A stretch of 7,729 bases of DNA from Gelria sp. (GTDB lineage Bacteria; Bacillota; Syntrophomonadia; Syntrophomonadales; Syntrophomonadaceae), in contig DUMX01000351.1 in the NCBI GenBank assembly GCA_012839665.1, forward strand, positions 1 to 7,729, in the 5' to 3' direction. Position numbers and translations under genes: made by a program. Position 1 is the first letter of the stretch. Every line of letters begins with the position of its first letter. Below are positions 1-6,359 of this stretch, piece after piece. The notes beneath the pieces are model-generated. The model made no database searches, was not told the origin of the DNA, and worked only from the letters and a program-made list of their open reading frames with translations.

Positions 1-36
1 AATCTTAACATAAAAATAGCCCTGATAGACTGGGAT

Positions 37-66
37 TAGACACTGAAGGACACTGAATTTTATTAT
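37..66 (+). promoter_or_regulatory. Possible sigma-A-type promoter for the kinase leader RNA
   Basis: TAGACA at 37-42 (5 of 6 matches to TTGACA) is followed after 18 bases by TATTAT at 61-66 (5 of 6 matches to TATAAT). Initiation would fall near 73-75, just before the hairpin at 79-102. That would give a leader RNA of about 270 nt before the kinase start. This is a consensus match by eye in AT-rich DNA, so a chance match is quite possible. Confidence 0.35.
39..57. repeat. Short tandem repeat GACACTGAA x2
   Basis: GACACTGAA occurs at 39-47 and again at 49-57, a period of 10. The unit resembles, in reverse complement, the TCTGTGTTA units at 6301-6343. It overlaps the proposed -35 to -10 spacer, so it could also be a binding site for a regulator. 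The function is unknown. Confidence 0.5.
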
Positions 67-78
67 ATTTTTAAAGGA

Positions 79-102
79 TAGCGAAGGCTAAAGCCTCCGC
101 TA
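79..102. repeat. REP-like palindrome (hairpin) upstream of the kinase
   Basis: TAGCGAAGGC (79-88) and GCCTCCGCTA (93-102) form a 10-position stem with one A-C mismatch and a TAAA loop. Read on the minus strand the unit begins GTAGCGGAGGC, so it starts with the GTAG tetranucleotide typical of bacterial REP sequences. The same GTAGCGGAGG string recurs in the opposite orientation at 157-166. The two form an inverted pair separated by about 50 bases. The hairpin is seen directly; membership of a REP family is inferred. Confidence 0.6.
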
Positions 103-169
103 CGGATTACGGGACGTATTCAAGACGAAATAGCTAGAGCAACTATCTAACTGTCGGTAGCGGAGGTTT
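91..169 (+). other. Alternative long-range stem in the kinase leader
   Basis: Bases 94-103 (CCTCCGCTAC) are perfectly complementary to 157-166 (GTAGCGGAGG). Pairing extends through G93-T167 wobble, A92-T168 and A91-T169, giving up to 13 pairs. This stem uses the same 3' arm as the hairpin at 79-102, so the two structures exclude each other in an RNA. It could be a switch, or simply the result of two inverted REP-like units. No U-tract terminator follows either form. Confidence 0.45.
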
Positions 170-211
170 CACCCTAGACGGGTACACGGCAGCCTCTGAT
201 GGGAAGTGTAG
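158..211 (+). repeat. Dispersed intergenic element, copy A (diverged)
   Basis: Positions 158-187 match 6221-6248 (copy B) at 24 of 28 aligned bases with two gaps. Shared blocks are TAGCG, TTCACCCT, CGGG and ACAC. The following core (189-208) is more diverged, with 13 of 20 matches to copy B. TACAC (183-187) can pair with GTGTA (206-210). It is inverted relative to copy D at 246-300, so A and D form a foldback with the hairpin 212-233 between them. No coding potential is evident. Confidence 0.6.
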
Positions 212-233
212 GGAACGGCCCCTGTGCCGTTCC
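212..233. repeat. Perfect 8-bp hairpin in the kinase leader
   Basis: GGAACGGC (212-219) and GCCGTTCC (226-233) are perfectly complementary around a CCCTGT loop. It is the strongest local hairpin in the leader and lies between copies A and D of the dispersed element. It is not followed by a T-run (the next bases are GTCATG), so it is not a canonical intrinsic terminator. It may be a structural part of a leader RNA. Confidence 0.6.
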
Positions 234-245
234 GTCATGTTGTCG

Positions 246-300
246 TAATACCGGTGCAACTATTTTCATCGGTGGTTGCGTATGCCTGGCAGACGTGGGG
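246..300 (-). repeat. Dispersed intergenic element, copy D
   Basis: On the minus strand the core GCAACCACCGATGAAAATAG (260-279) matches copy B and copy C at 18 of 20 positions each. GCAAC (256-260) pairs with GTTGC (275-279). ACCG (250-253) can pair with CGGT (270-273) inside that loop, which would make an H-type pseudoknot. The element ends about 45 bases before the kinase start. Relative to the downstream gene it has the same orientation as copies B and C. Confidence 0.65.
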
Positions 301-328
301 GTTAACTATTAATAAGGAGGGCAGGGTT

Positions 329-337
329 AGGAGGAGG
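329..337 (+). promoter_or_regulatory. Ribosome binding site that fixes the TTG start of the kinase
   Basis: AGGAGGAGG at 329-337 offers two overlapping full Shine-Dalgarno cores, 5 and 8 bases before TTG 343-345. An in-frame TAG at 328-330 excludes any longer start, and there is no early in-frame ATG. The TTG start is therefore well supported. A second purine-rich match (AAGGAGG, 314-320) lies too far upstream for this start and has no obvious small ORF after it. Confidence 0.8.
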
Positions 338-342
338 TTAGC

Positions 343-2538
343 TTGTTATTTGATATATTAAAATTTGGTTACAATTTTATAGCAGAATATTCTAGTGAGA
401 TAATAGATGTTTTTGACCGGGATAGTCTCACTTGCATATATGCAAGCCCTGCTAACAAAAAAATATTAGGTTTTGAACCGGAAGAGTTAATTGGGCAACA
501 TTGTCTGGAATTGGCACACCCGGAAGACCGGGAATTTGTACAAGAATTATTACAGGAGGGACTGACCAAAGGAACTATTAGTGCGGAATATAGACATAGG
601 AAAAAAGATGGCTCTTATTTCTGGGTCGAATCCTGGGGCTATCCTATCAAACAAGCGGGACAAACAGATTATATTCTGGTAATTACCCGGGATATCCATG
701 AGCGCAAGTTGGCGGAAACAGCACTACAACTTTCTGAAAAACGGTACCGTTTAATTAGCGAGAATGCCCGGGACCTTATTTGTGTAATAGATGCTAAAAA
801 TTTTAAATATCTTTATACCAGCCCTTCCTATAATTTATTAGATTATGCTGAAGAGGAACTGTTAGGACAAAGTTGTTTTAATCTAATACATCAGGGTGAC
901 AGACCGCTGGCGTTTACTAAATTGGAAGAGTGGATAAAAAAGGGATGGGGAAGTTATAAATACCGGGTGCTTAAAAAGGATGGTTCATTTATATGGTTTG
1001 AAAGCGTAGGGAGACTATTTGAGAGTTCGGATAGTTCAGAAATCATTGTAATAAGCCGGGATATAAGTGAAAGCAAGCGAGTAGAAGAAGCCCTGCGTAG
1101 CAGTAAAGAACGTTTCCGGGAAATTACTGATAATATGTTGGACGTAATAGTAATGTTTAATCGGGATGGGGTGGTTAATTACGTCAGTCCGTCCTGTCAA
1201 AATCTCTTTGGTTATTCCCCGGAAGTATTACAGGCAAAAACTAATCTGGAACTGGTCCACTTCGAAGACCGCAGTCATTTCATCCATGTAGTTAATCAGG
1301 CTATAAGAAAACAGTCTCCGGTTAGACTGGAATTTCGCTGCCGTCATACCCGGGGTTATTATGTGTGGTTGGAAGCAGCAGGGAATATTTTGGTAGATGA
1401 TAACAATAATTATAAAGGACTGGTATTTGCTTTCCGGGATATTGAAGCACGTAAGCAAGCGGAGCAAAAGGCCTTGACAAATGAAAGCAGAGTAATTGAG
1501 CAATATAATTTTCTTAATACTGTGTTTGATAATATGAATGAGTTTTGTTATACCTATGATGAAAATTATAATATAACATTTGTCAATAAGAAGACAACTG
1601 AAGGAACCGGCTATAGTCGGGAGGAAATGATAGGTCAGTGTATTTTGGATTTTGTCCATCCAGACGACCGGGAAATGGTCCGCTCTTTAGCCAGACAACG
1701 GTTGCAAAATATAGATATTGACAGATACGAGCATCGCTTATTATGTAAAAATGGACAGGAATTGCTGGTCCATATTAAAGGCTCTCCCCTGGTCAATAAT
1801 GGTAAAATAACAGGTGCGGTTATAGTTTGTGATGATATTACTGAATATAAAAAATTACAATCTGAAATGACCCGCCTGGACCAAATGCATACTTTAGGAG
1901 AAATAGCTGCTGGTATAGCCCATGAAATCAGAAATCCCATGACTACAGTTAATGGCTTTTTACAATTGTTAGCGAGGGACGAGGATTTTTCCGAAAAAAA
2001 AGAATATCTTGAAATTATGATTGAAGAATTGAATCGAGCTAATGGAATCATTGGTGAATTTCTTAACCTGGCCCGGAATAAGATAGTAGATTTAGAAGCT
2101 TGTCAGATTAATCAAATTATCAGATTTCTAGCTCCATTACTACAAGCAGATGCATTTCTAAGCGATAGGACTATCATTCTCAAACTAGGAGACGTGCCCG
2201 ACCTATTACTGGATGTCAAAGAAATACGTCAACTAATAATTAACCTGGTCCGTAATGCTCTGGAGGCAACCCCTCGAGGGGGAATGGTGGAAATAATAAC
2301 TCAGCATGAAAATAAAGCGGTCTTACTTTCTGTAAGAGATCAAGGAAAAGGTATTCCAGATGAAATGATAGAAAAATTAGGGACCCCATTTTTTTCTACT
2401 AAAGATGATGGAACCGGATTGGGCCTGGCTATTTGTTATGGAATAATTGAAAGGCATAAAGCAAAATTACATATAGACAGCAGCCCTTCCGGAACAACCT
2501 TTACAGTAAAATTTAACTGCCAATCTCAATTAACCTAA
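343..2538 (+). CDS. Soluble four-PAS sensor histidine kinase (sporulation-kinase-like)
   Basis: A 731-residue cytoplasmic sensor kinase that should autophosphorylate a histidine and pass the phosphate to a response regulator. Four tandem PAS-PAC units lie at about 10-120, 131-243, 253-370 and 389-502. The first three carry the aromatic W-x-E signature of the PAS_3 type (KDGSYFWVES, KDGSFIWFES, RGYYVWLEA); the fourth differs (KNGQELLVHIKG). The HisKA domain follows at about 513-580, with phospho-acceptor His527 in HEIRNP. The ATPase domain shows an N-box NLVRNALEA (634-642), G1 box DQGKGIPD (666-673) and G2 box GTGLGLA (690-696). No transmembrane segment or signal peptide is visible, so it senses something in the cytoplasm. 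The H-box resembles that of Bacillus KinA-type kinases feeding Spo0F/Spo0A. No response regulator is adjacent, so the partner is unknown. The ligand or cofactor of the PAS domains cannot be read from sequence. It is convergent with the mannose block and probably not co-regulated with it. Confidence 0.95.
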   Translation: MLFDILKFGYNFIAEYSSEIIDVFDRDSLTCIYASPANKKILGFEPEELIGQHCLELAHPEDREFVQELLQEGLTKGTISAEYRHRKKDGSYFWVESWGYPIKQAGQTDYILVITRDIHERKLAETALQLSEKRYRLISENARDLICVIDAKNFKYLYTSPSYNLLDYAEEELLGQSCFNLIHQGDRPLAFTKLEEWIKKGWGSYKYRVLKKDGSFIWFESVGRLFESSDSSEIIVISRDISESKRVEEALRSSKERFREITDNMLDVIVMFNRDGVVNYVSPSCQNLFGYSPEVLQAKTNLELVHFEDRSHFIHVVNQAIRKQSPVRLEFRCRHTRGYYVWLEAAGNILVDDNNNYKGLVFAFRDIEARKQAEQKALTNESRVIEQYNFLNTVFDNMNEFCYTYDENYNITFVNKKTTEGTGYSREEMIGQCILDFVHPDDREMVRSLARQRLQNIDIDRYEHRLLCKNGQELLVHIKGSPLVNNGKITGAVIVCDDITEYKKLQSEMTRLDQMHTLGEIAAGIAHEIRNPMTTVNGFLQLLARDEDFSEKKEYLEIMIEELNRANGIIGEFLNLARNKIVDLEACQINQIIRFLAPLLQADAFLSDRTIILKLGDVPDLLLDVKEIRQLIINLVRNALEATPRGGMVEIITQHENKAVLLSVRDQGKGIPDEMIEKLGTPFFSTKDDGTGLGLAICYGIIERHKAKLHIDSSPSGTTFTVKFNCQSQLT

Positions 2539-3551
2539 GAACTACACTCACCCTCCACATTCAACTGCATATTTTTCGCTGCATGCAAATCACAGAGTAG
2601 CAGGGATAGAGTAGACTCAGCTCCCTGGTTAAGATTAACCCCATCAGCGGTTAAAGCATCAAAACAACCCCCGGTTTTTTCATTATATAAAGATAGGGAA
2701 TGAATATTTGCTCCCCGGTACCAGGCATGAGCTAATTTCGCCAGGTCCAGGTATTCCTTGTTACCAATACTTTCATAAGCTTCCATACAGGCAAAATAAA
2801 TAGAAGCAGCATCTACCGGTTGTTGGTCAAACAAAGGTATGGCTCCACCCTTACTATACCAGCCCTCGTTTCCGACAATGTTGAGATAACCATCTCGAAA
2901 CAAAATACCATTAAGAAAGTAAAGAGAATCATGCCCTATTTTCAAAGCTTTTTTATCCCCATTAAGAGAATATGCGGCAAATAAGGCTTGAGGTAGAATA
3001 CCATTACAATAAGTGAAATAATCTTCAAACCAGAACCATTTCTTATTATGCTTTAACTGGTAAAGATTAATCAGCCGATTACTTAATAGTGATACTATGT
3101 GTAATAATTTTTCTGAAAATACTGGTATTTCTCCTTTACACAATCCTACCAGGGTGTAGGCTATAGCCCGCGGAGAAGAAAAATCAAAAGTCTGGGGCAG
3201 ATTACGAACCAGCATGTCGGTGCAGATTTTCCTAATTTCAGGCCAATGACTGGTAGTACCCAGGCAACAGGCCAGTAAAGCCCGGCCTACACTATCTTCG
3301 GAGTCGAAACTGGAACTAAACTTACCATTAAGCTCAAAATTATACCAGGAATCCGGACCCTGAGAGCGATAAAGATAAGCAGCATAGTATTGGGCCAGCT
3401 CATAACCGTCTTCCTTGGAAAGAGCCACTATCAGGGCACGGGCATTATCATCCAGGGTATATCCGCTATTCGGATCAGGGGTTTGCAAACAAGAAAACTG
3501 CAGGATACCGTTTTCATCAGTCATAGAACTTAAGTGCCTATAATCCACCAT
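2535..3551 (-). CDS. Six-hairpin (alpha/alpha)6-barrel-like protein linked to the GT4 enzyme
   Basis: A 338-residue protein with no signal peptide or membrane segment, so likely cytoplasmic. The N-terminal pattern HLSSMTDENGILQF followed by GYTLDDNARAL (30-40) is one I associate with proteins encoded next to, or fused to, family 4 glycosyltransferases. Other blocks that look conserved are DSEDSVGRA (83-91), WFEDYFTYCNGILPQAL (174-190), QQPVDAAS (243-250) and NLNQGAESTLS (307-317). The helical repeats with clustered Trp, Tyr, Asp and Glu suggest an (alpha/alpha)6 toroid, as in glycoside hydrolases or AGE-type epimerases. Asp33/Asp34, the Asp/Glu of DSED, and Glu312 are candidate active-site acids. 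The ATG at 3549-3551 overlaps the end of the glycosyltransferase gene by 14 bp. A GAGGAG lies 13 bases before it, so translation is probably coupled; Met10 is an alternative start. The enzymatic activity is not established; hydrolysis, phosphorolysis or epimerisation of a mannoside are all possible. Confidence 0.85.
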   Translation of the reverse strand: MVDYRHLSSMTDENGILQFSCLQTPDPNSGYTLDDNARALIVALSKEDGYELAQYYAAYLYRSQGPDSWYNFELNGKFSSSFDSEDSVGRALLACCLGTTSHWPEIRKICTDMLVRNLPQTFDFSSPRAIAYTLVGLCKGEIPVFSEKLLHIVSLLSNRLINLYQLKHNKKWFWFEDYFTYCNGILPQALFAAYSLNGDKKALKIGHDSLYFLNGILFRDGYLNIVGNEGWYSKGGAIPLFDQQPVDAASIYFACMEAYESIGNKEYLDLAKLAHAWYRGANIHSLSLYNEKTGGCFDALTADGVNLNQGAESTLSLLLCDLHAAKNMQLNVEGECSS

Positions 3552-4713
3552 AACTTAGAATATGCTCCTCATTAATATATTTTTCATCTAATATCTGTTT
3601 AAACAAACTCTGGTATTGCTTACCAATATTTACCCAGGTCCAGGATTTACCCAGCTCAAACGACCGGTTTTGTAATCTCGTTCTTAAAGCTTCATCCAGG
3701 AGAAGGCTTCTTATTAGATATGATAGTTTCTCGGGTTCCGGGTTTTGGGCCAAAAGACCTCGTTTACCAGCCAGCACCTCAGTGGCATAGGCATATGAAG
3801 TTGAAACTATGGCTCTACCGCAGCCGACAGCAAAAGCCATAGTACCACTAACAGCTTGGTCCTTATTTGGATAAGGACTCAGGTAAATATCGGTCATATA
3901 CAGGAATTCTCCAATTTCTTCATCACTCAAGTATTTATTAACAAAACGCACGTTATTCTCCAGGCCCAGATTACGTACTTTGTCCTCCAACATGTTACGA
4001 TATCTTTCACCTTCATACTTTTTCAGCATAGGATGAGTTTGCCCCAGAATCAAATAACATATTTGGGGCCAATCATTTACCAGCAGCGCAACTGCTTCAA
4101 TGCCTAATTCCAATCCTTTACCCGGTCCGATTAAACCAAAAGTACTGATTACTTCACGGCCTTCTAACCCGTACCACTTCTTTAATGAACTACTGCTTTG
4201 CTTTTTGAATTCAGGTACTCCGTGTGGGATAACATGAATCAATTCCGCCGGAGCTTCGTAAAGATTAGAAAGCAACTCTGCCGATTTGTGGGTCATACCT
4301 ACTACAGCAGCGGCGTTTTGGCATAATTGATACAAAACTTGCTTCTGGTGTTTGGAGGGCTGGGGTAGGACAGTATGAGTTACAACTATATAGGGTTTAT
4401 GCAACTCCTGGGTTAACTCCAGGATGTAGTCTCCGTCCTCTCCGCCATAGATACCGTACTCATGCTGAATAATTAGCAATTGTACTGCCTTGGAACTATT
4501 AATAAACTGTACAGCTTTTCTATAATCTTGTTTATCACTCTGTTTGATATCAAAAAGCACTTCATTGGGATAAGTGTATTGAAAGTTTTCATCAGAAACG
4601 GCCATAACCTTAATATCATAATTATTCTTGAGCAGGCTACGCCGCAAATCCATAGAAAAGGTAGCTATACCGCACTGATTAGGCGGGTAGGTACCAAGAT
4701 TTAATATACTCAT
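3538..4713 (-). CDS. GT4-family glycosyltransferase, probable GDP-mannose-dependent mannosyltransferase
   Basis: A 391-residue GT-B fold retaining glycosyltransferase. The N-terminal acceptor domain opens with TYPPNQCGIATFS (8-20), a glycine-rich loop typical of GT4 enzymes. It also has QHEYGIYGGEDG (83-94) and an IPHGVPE linker (162-168). The C-terminal donor domain starts at about 188 with FGLIGPGKGLELGIEA (192-207). It carries the nucleotide-sugar region SPYPNKDQAVSGTMAFAVGCGRAIVST (279-305), with Asp285 near the position of the first acidic residue of the classical EX7E motif. No membrane segment is seen. The start is supported by AAGGAG at 4724-4729, 10 bases before ATG 4711-4713. The gene follows the two GDP-mannose synthesis genes and overlaps the next gene by 14 bp, so mannose as the donor sugar is a reasonable inference. 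The acceptor, linkage and final product are unknown; glucose or another hexose as donor cannot be excluded. Confidence 0.93.
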   Translation of the reverse strand: MSILNLGTYPPNQCGIATFSMDLRRSLLKNNYDIKVMAVSDENFQYTYPNEVLFDIKQSDKQDYRKAVQFINSSKAVQLLIIQHEYGIYGGEDGDYILELTQELHKPYIVVTHTVLPQPSKHQKQVLYQLCQNAAAVVGMTHKSAELLSNLYEAPAELIHVIPHGVPEFKKQSSSSLKKWYGLEGREVISTFGLIGPGKGLELGIEAVALLVNDWPQICYLILGQTHPMLKKYEGERYRNMLEDKVRNLGLENNVRFVNKYLSDEEIGEFLYMTDIYLSPYPNKDQAVSGTMAFAVGCGRAIVSTSYAYATEVLAGKRGLLAQNPEPEKLSYLIRSLLLDEALRTRLQNRSFELGKSWTWVNIGKQYQSLFKQILDEKYINEEHILSYGGL

Positions 4714-4723
4714 TTTTATTTCA

Positions 4724-4729
4724 CTCCTT
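4724..4729 (-). promoter_or_regulatory. Ribosome binding site of the GT4 gene
   Basis: On the minus strand AAGGAG at 4724-4729 stands 10 bases upstream of ATG 4711-4713. It is the only good Shine-Dalgarno match in the 111-base gap between the phosphomannomutase and the glycosyltransferase. I saw no convincing promoter or terminator hairpin in that gap (4714-4824), which is consistent with read-through transcription. Confidence 0.7.
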
Positions 4730-4824
4730 GTTATACGGTCCTTTTTAAAATTATTGTCCCAGATAATTTCATTGCTTATACCTCGGGTTACTGGTGATAA
4801 GTTGCGCCGAGTACAATTTTTAGA

Positions 4825-6186
4825 TCAACTACCAGCTATCACTAACCCGGCCTTCTTTAAATAGGAAAACAACTCATTTTTAATATTCTCAAGTACGTCA
4901 GGAGAATTACCTTCACACCGGACAATTAGCTCGGGTCCGGTATTGGAAGCACGCACCAGTCCCCAACCGCCAGGAAAAATGATCCTGGCTCCGTCTACAT
5001 CTAATATGGGATATTTAGGGCCAAAATGCTCAATAACCTGATTTACTATAGTAAATTTTTCCTCATCACTACTTGGTACACGAATTTCGGGGGTAGAGTA
5101 ATAATGGGGAACATCACCTAGCATTTCTTTTAAACTCTTATTGCTTCTAGATAACAGTGCCAAAAGGCGGGCGCCAGCATAAATGGCATCGTCAAAACCA
5201 TAGTATTCATCGGCAAAAAACATATGACCTGACATTTCCCCCGTAAATATGGCGTTAATTTCCTTCATTTTGGCCTTTATTAAAGAATGGCCAGTTTTAT
5301 AAAATATTGGTTCCCCTCCCAAACGTTCGATTTCATCAATTAAGGCCTGGGAGCATTTTACTTCTACAATAGCTTTGGAGCCGGGGTAACGCGGCATAAT
5401 ATCGCGCCAGAAAAGTATCATTAACATATCGCCCCAAATTAAATTGCCTTCCTCATCTACTACCCCTAACCGATCACCGTCACCATCAATACCTATACCC
5501 AAATCAGCCTGGTGCCGCTTAACTTCCTCAACCAAATCCTCCATATTTGCAGGGTTTATAGGGTCAGGATGATGATTGGGAAAACTGGAATCCGACTCGC
5601 AATATAATTCAATTACCTCGCAACCCAGTTTGCGGAAAATCCGGGGGGCAAAAAGAGAGGCAGTTCCGTTACCACAATCTACTACTATCTTCAATTTACG
5701 CTTCAGGGAAACTTTTTCACTAATCATGCGGGCATAAGCATCACTAATATCAAGTGTCTTTATCGAACCTCGGGGTCCGGTAAAATAATTTTGCTTTTCA
5801 ATAATACGCCTAATATCCTGAATCTGTTCTCCATAAATAGTAGAATCGCCCAGTAGCAGTTTGCATCCATTATATTCAGGAGGATTATGACTGGCCGTAA
5901 TCATAATTCCTGCTGGAACATTAAGATAGCGGGCAGCATAGTAGAGAACCGGGGTTATTACCATACCCAGGTCAATTACATTACAACCGGAGCTTAGCAA
6001 GGCTTCAGTCATAATTCGTTTGATAGCGGGAGATGATTCCCGGTTATCATGGCCCAACAATATAGTATTTTGCTCTTTCCTAATGGCATAGGCGGCAAAT
6101 GCGCGGGCTATATCGTATACTACCTCTTCACTCAATTTTTCATCTACAGTGCCTCTTATATCATATTGCCGAAAAATATTACCCAT
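4825..6186 (-). CDS. manB: Phosphomannomutase/phosphoglucomutase (ManB/AlgC type)
   Basis: A 453-residue alpha-D-phosphohexomutase that interconverts mannose-6-phosphate and mannose-1-phosphate, and often the glucose equivalents, using Mg2+ and a phosphoserine. The protein begins MGNIFRQYDIRG, the usual N-terminus of this family. The phosphoserine loop TASHNPPEYNG contains Ser99. The metal loop is DGDGDR (Asp234, Asp236, Asp238, Arg239). The sugar-specificity loop is GEMSGH (316-321). The phosphate-binding domain has RASNTGPELIVRCEGNSPD (to residue 430), with EGNSP in place of the SGTEP seen in many relatives; I regard this as a normal variant of the PMM/PGM branch. Length is normal. An in-frame GTG at 6234 would add 16 residues, but they lie in repeat copy B and have no family similarity. 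The ATG at 6184-6186 has GAGGGG 5-6 bases upstream and is preferred. It follows manC after a 173-base gap containing repeats. Confidence 0.95.
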   Translation of the reverse strand: MGNIFRQYDIRGTVDEKLSEEVVYDIARAFAAYAIRKEQNTILLGHDNRESSPAIKRIMTEALLSSGCNVIDLGMVITPVLYYAARYLNVPAGIMITASHNPPEYNGCKLLLGDSTIYGEQIQDIRRIIEKQNYFTGPRGSIKTLDISDAYARMISEKVSLKRKLKIVVDCGNGTASLFAPRIFRKLGCEVIELYCESDSSFPNHHPDPINPANMEDLVEEVKRHQADLGIGIDGDGDRLGVVDEEGNLIWGDMLMILFWRDIMPRYPGSKAIVEVKCSQALIDEIERLGGEPIFYKTGHSLIKAKMKEINAIFTGEMSGHMFFADEYYGFDDAIYAGARLLALLSRSNKSLKEMLGDVPHYYSTPEIRVPSSDEEKFTIVNQVIEHFGPKYPILDVDGARIIFPGGWGLVRASNTGPELIVRCEGNSPDVLENIKNELFSYLKKAGLVIAGS

Positions 6187-6191
6187 ACTCA

Positions 6192-6197
6192 GCCCCT
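6192..6197 (-). promoter_or_regulatory. Ribosome binding site supporting the shorter phosphomannomutase start
   Basis: On the minus strand GAGGGG lies about 6 bases before ATG 6184-6186. No comparable purine run precedes the in-frame GTG at 6232-6234. Together with the family-typical MGNIFRQYDIRG N-terminus, this decides the start. Confidence 0.65.
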
Positions 6198-6220
6198 CGT
6201 TTATTATATTTAGCAATCCA

Positions 6221-6278
6221 TAGCGAAGCTTCACCCTGGCGGGAACACAGCAACCACTTATGAAAATAGTAGTTGGGG
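6221..6278 (+). repeat. Dispersed intergenic element, copy B
   Basis: This copy shares its left half with copy A (TAGCGAAG...TTCACCCT...CGGG...ACAC). It shares its core (6250-6269) with copies C and D at 17 and 18 of 20 positions. CAACCACT (6251-6258) pairs with AGTAGTTG (6268-6275) with one C-A mismatch around the loop TATGAAAAT. It lies between manC and the phosphomannomutase gene, about 35 bases before the phosphomannomutase start. Confidence 0.65.
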
Positions 6279-6300
6279 TTAAGTTTATTTTAAAAAACGA

Positions 6301-6343
6301 TCTGTGTTAATTTGTGCCCGAAGGGTCTGTGTTATCTGTGTCT
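6301..6343. repeat. TCTGTGTTA short repeat cluster
   Basis: TCTGTGTTA occurs at 6301-6309 and 6326-6334, immediately followed by TCTGTGTCT at 6335-6343; TTTGTGCCC at 6311-6319 is a degenerate unit. CCCGAAGGG (6317-6325) between them is a small hairpin. Similar (ATC)TGTGTTA tracts are familiar intergenic repeats in other bacterial genomes, from memory. It sits just downstream of manC and beside copy B, so this gap is made almost entirely of repeats. Confidence 0.6.
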
Positions 6344-6359
6344 ATTTCCGTATTAACCA

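Noticed and set aside
9..20. CATAAAAATAGC as a fifth copy of the dispersed element
   Set aside because: It is close to CATGAAAATAGC but lacks the CAACCAC arm and lies in AT-rich sequence, so chance is a sufficient explanation.
158..300. Known riboswitch (cobalamin, c-di-GMP, guanidine, ydaO or T-box) in the kinase leader
   Set aside because: CCGGTGCAA at 251-259 recalls part of the cobalamin core, but the remaining conserved boxes are missing; I could not match the conserved cores of the other classes either.
1228..2051. Minus-strand ORFs of 143 and 138 codons inside the kinase gene
   Set aside because: They are antisense shadows of a gene with clear PAS and kinase domains; their translations show no domain.
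3856..4704. Plus-strand ORFs of 83 and 74 codons inside the glycosyltransferase gene
   Set aside because: They are antisense to a well-supported GT4 gene and lack ribosome binding sites and domain content.
4714..4824. Repeat copy or regulatory element between the phosphomannomutase and GT4 genes
   Set aside because: The core ATGAAAATAG is absent on both strands, and no convincing hairpin, promoter or terminator is visible apart from the GT4 ribosome binding site.
6203..6208. Perfect TATAAT on the minus strand before the phosphomannomutase
   Set aside because: There is no -35 match at 16-18 bases, and initiation would fall about 10 bases before the start codon, over the ribosome binding site. 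It is likely chance in AT-rich DNA.
6187..6234. Longer phosphomannomutase starting at the in-frame GTG at 6232-6234
   Set aside because: The 16 extra residues are encoded partly by repeat copy B, have no family similarity and no ribosome binding site; MGNIFRQYDIRG at 6186 is the normal N-terminus and has GAGGGG upstream.
6221..6343. CRISPR-like array
   Set aside because: The repeat units are few, degenerate and not separated by uniform unique spacers, and no cas gene is present.
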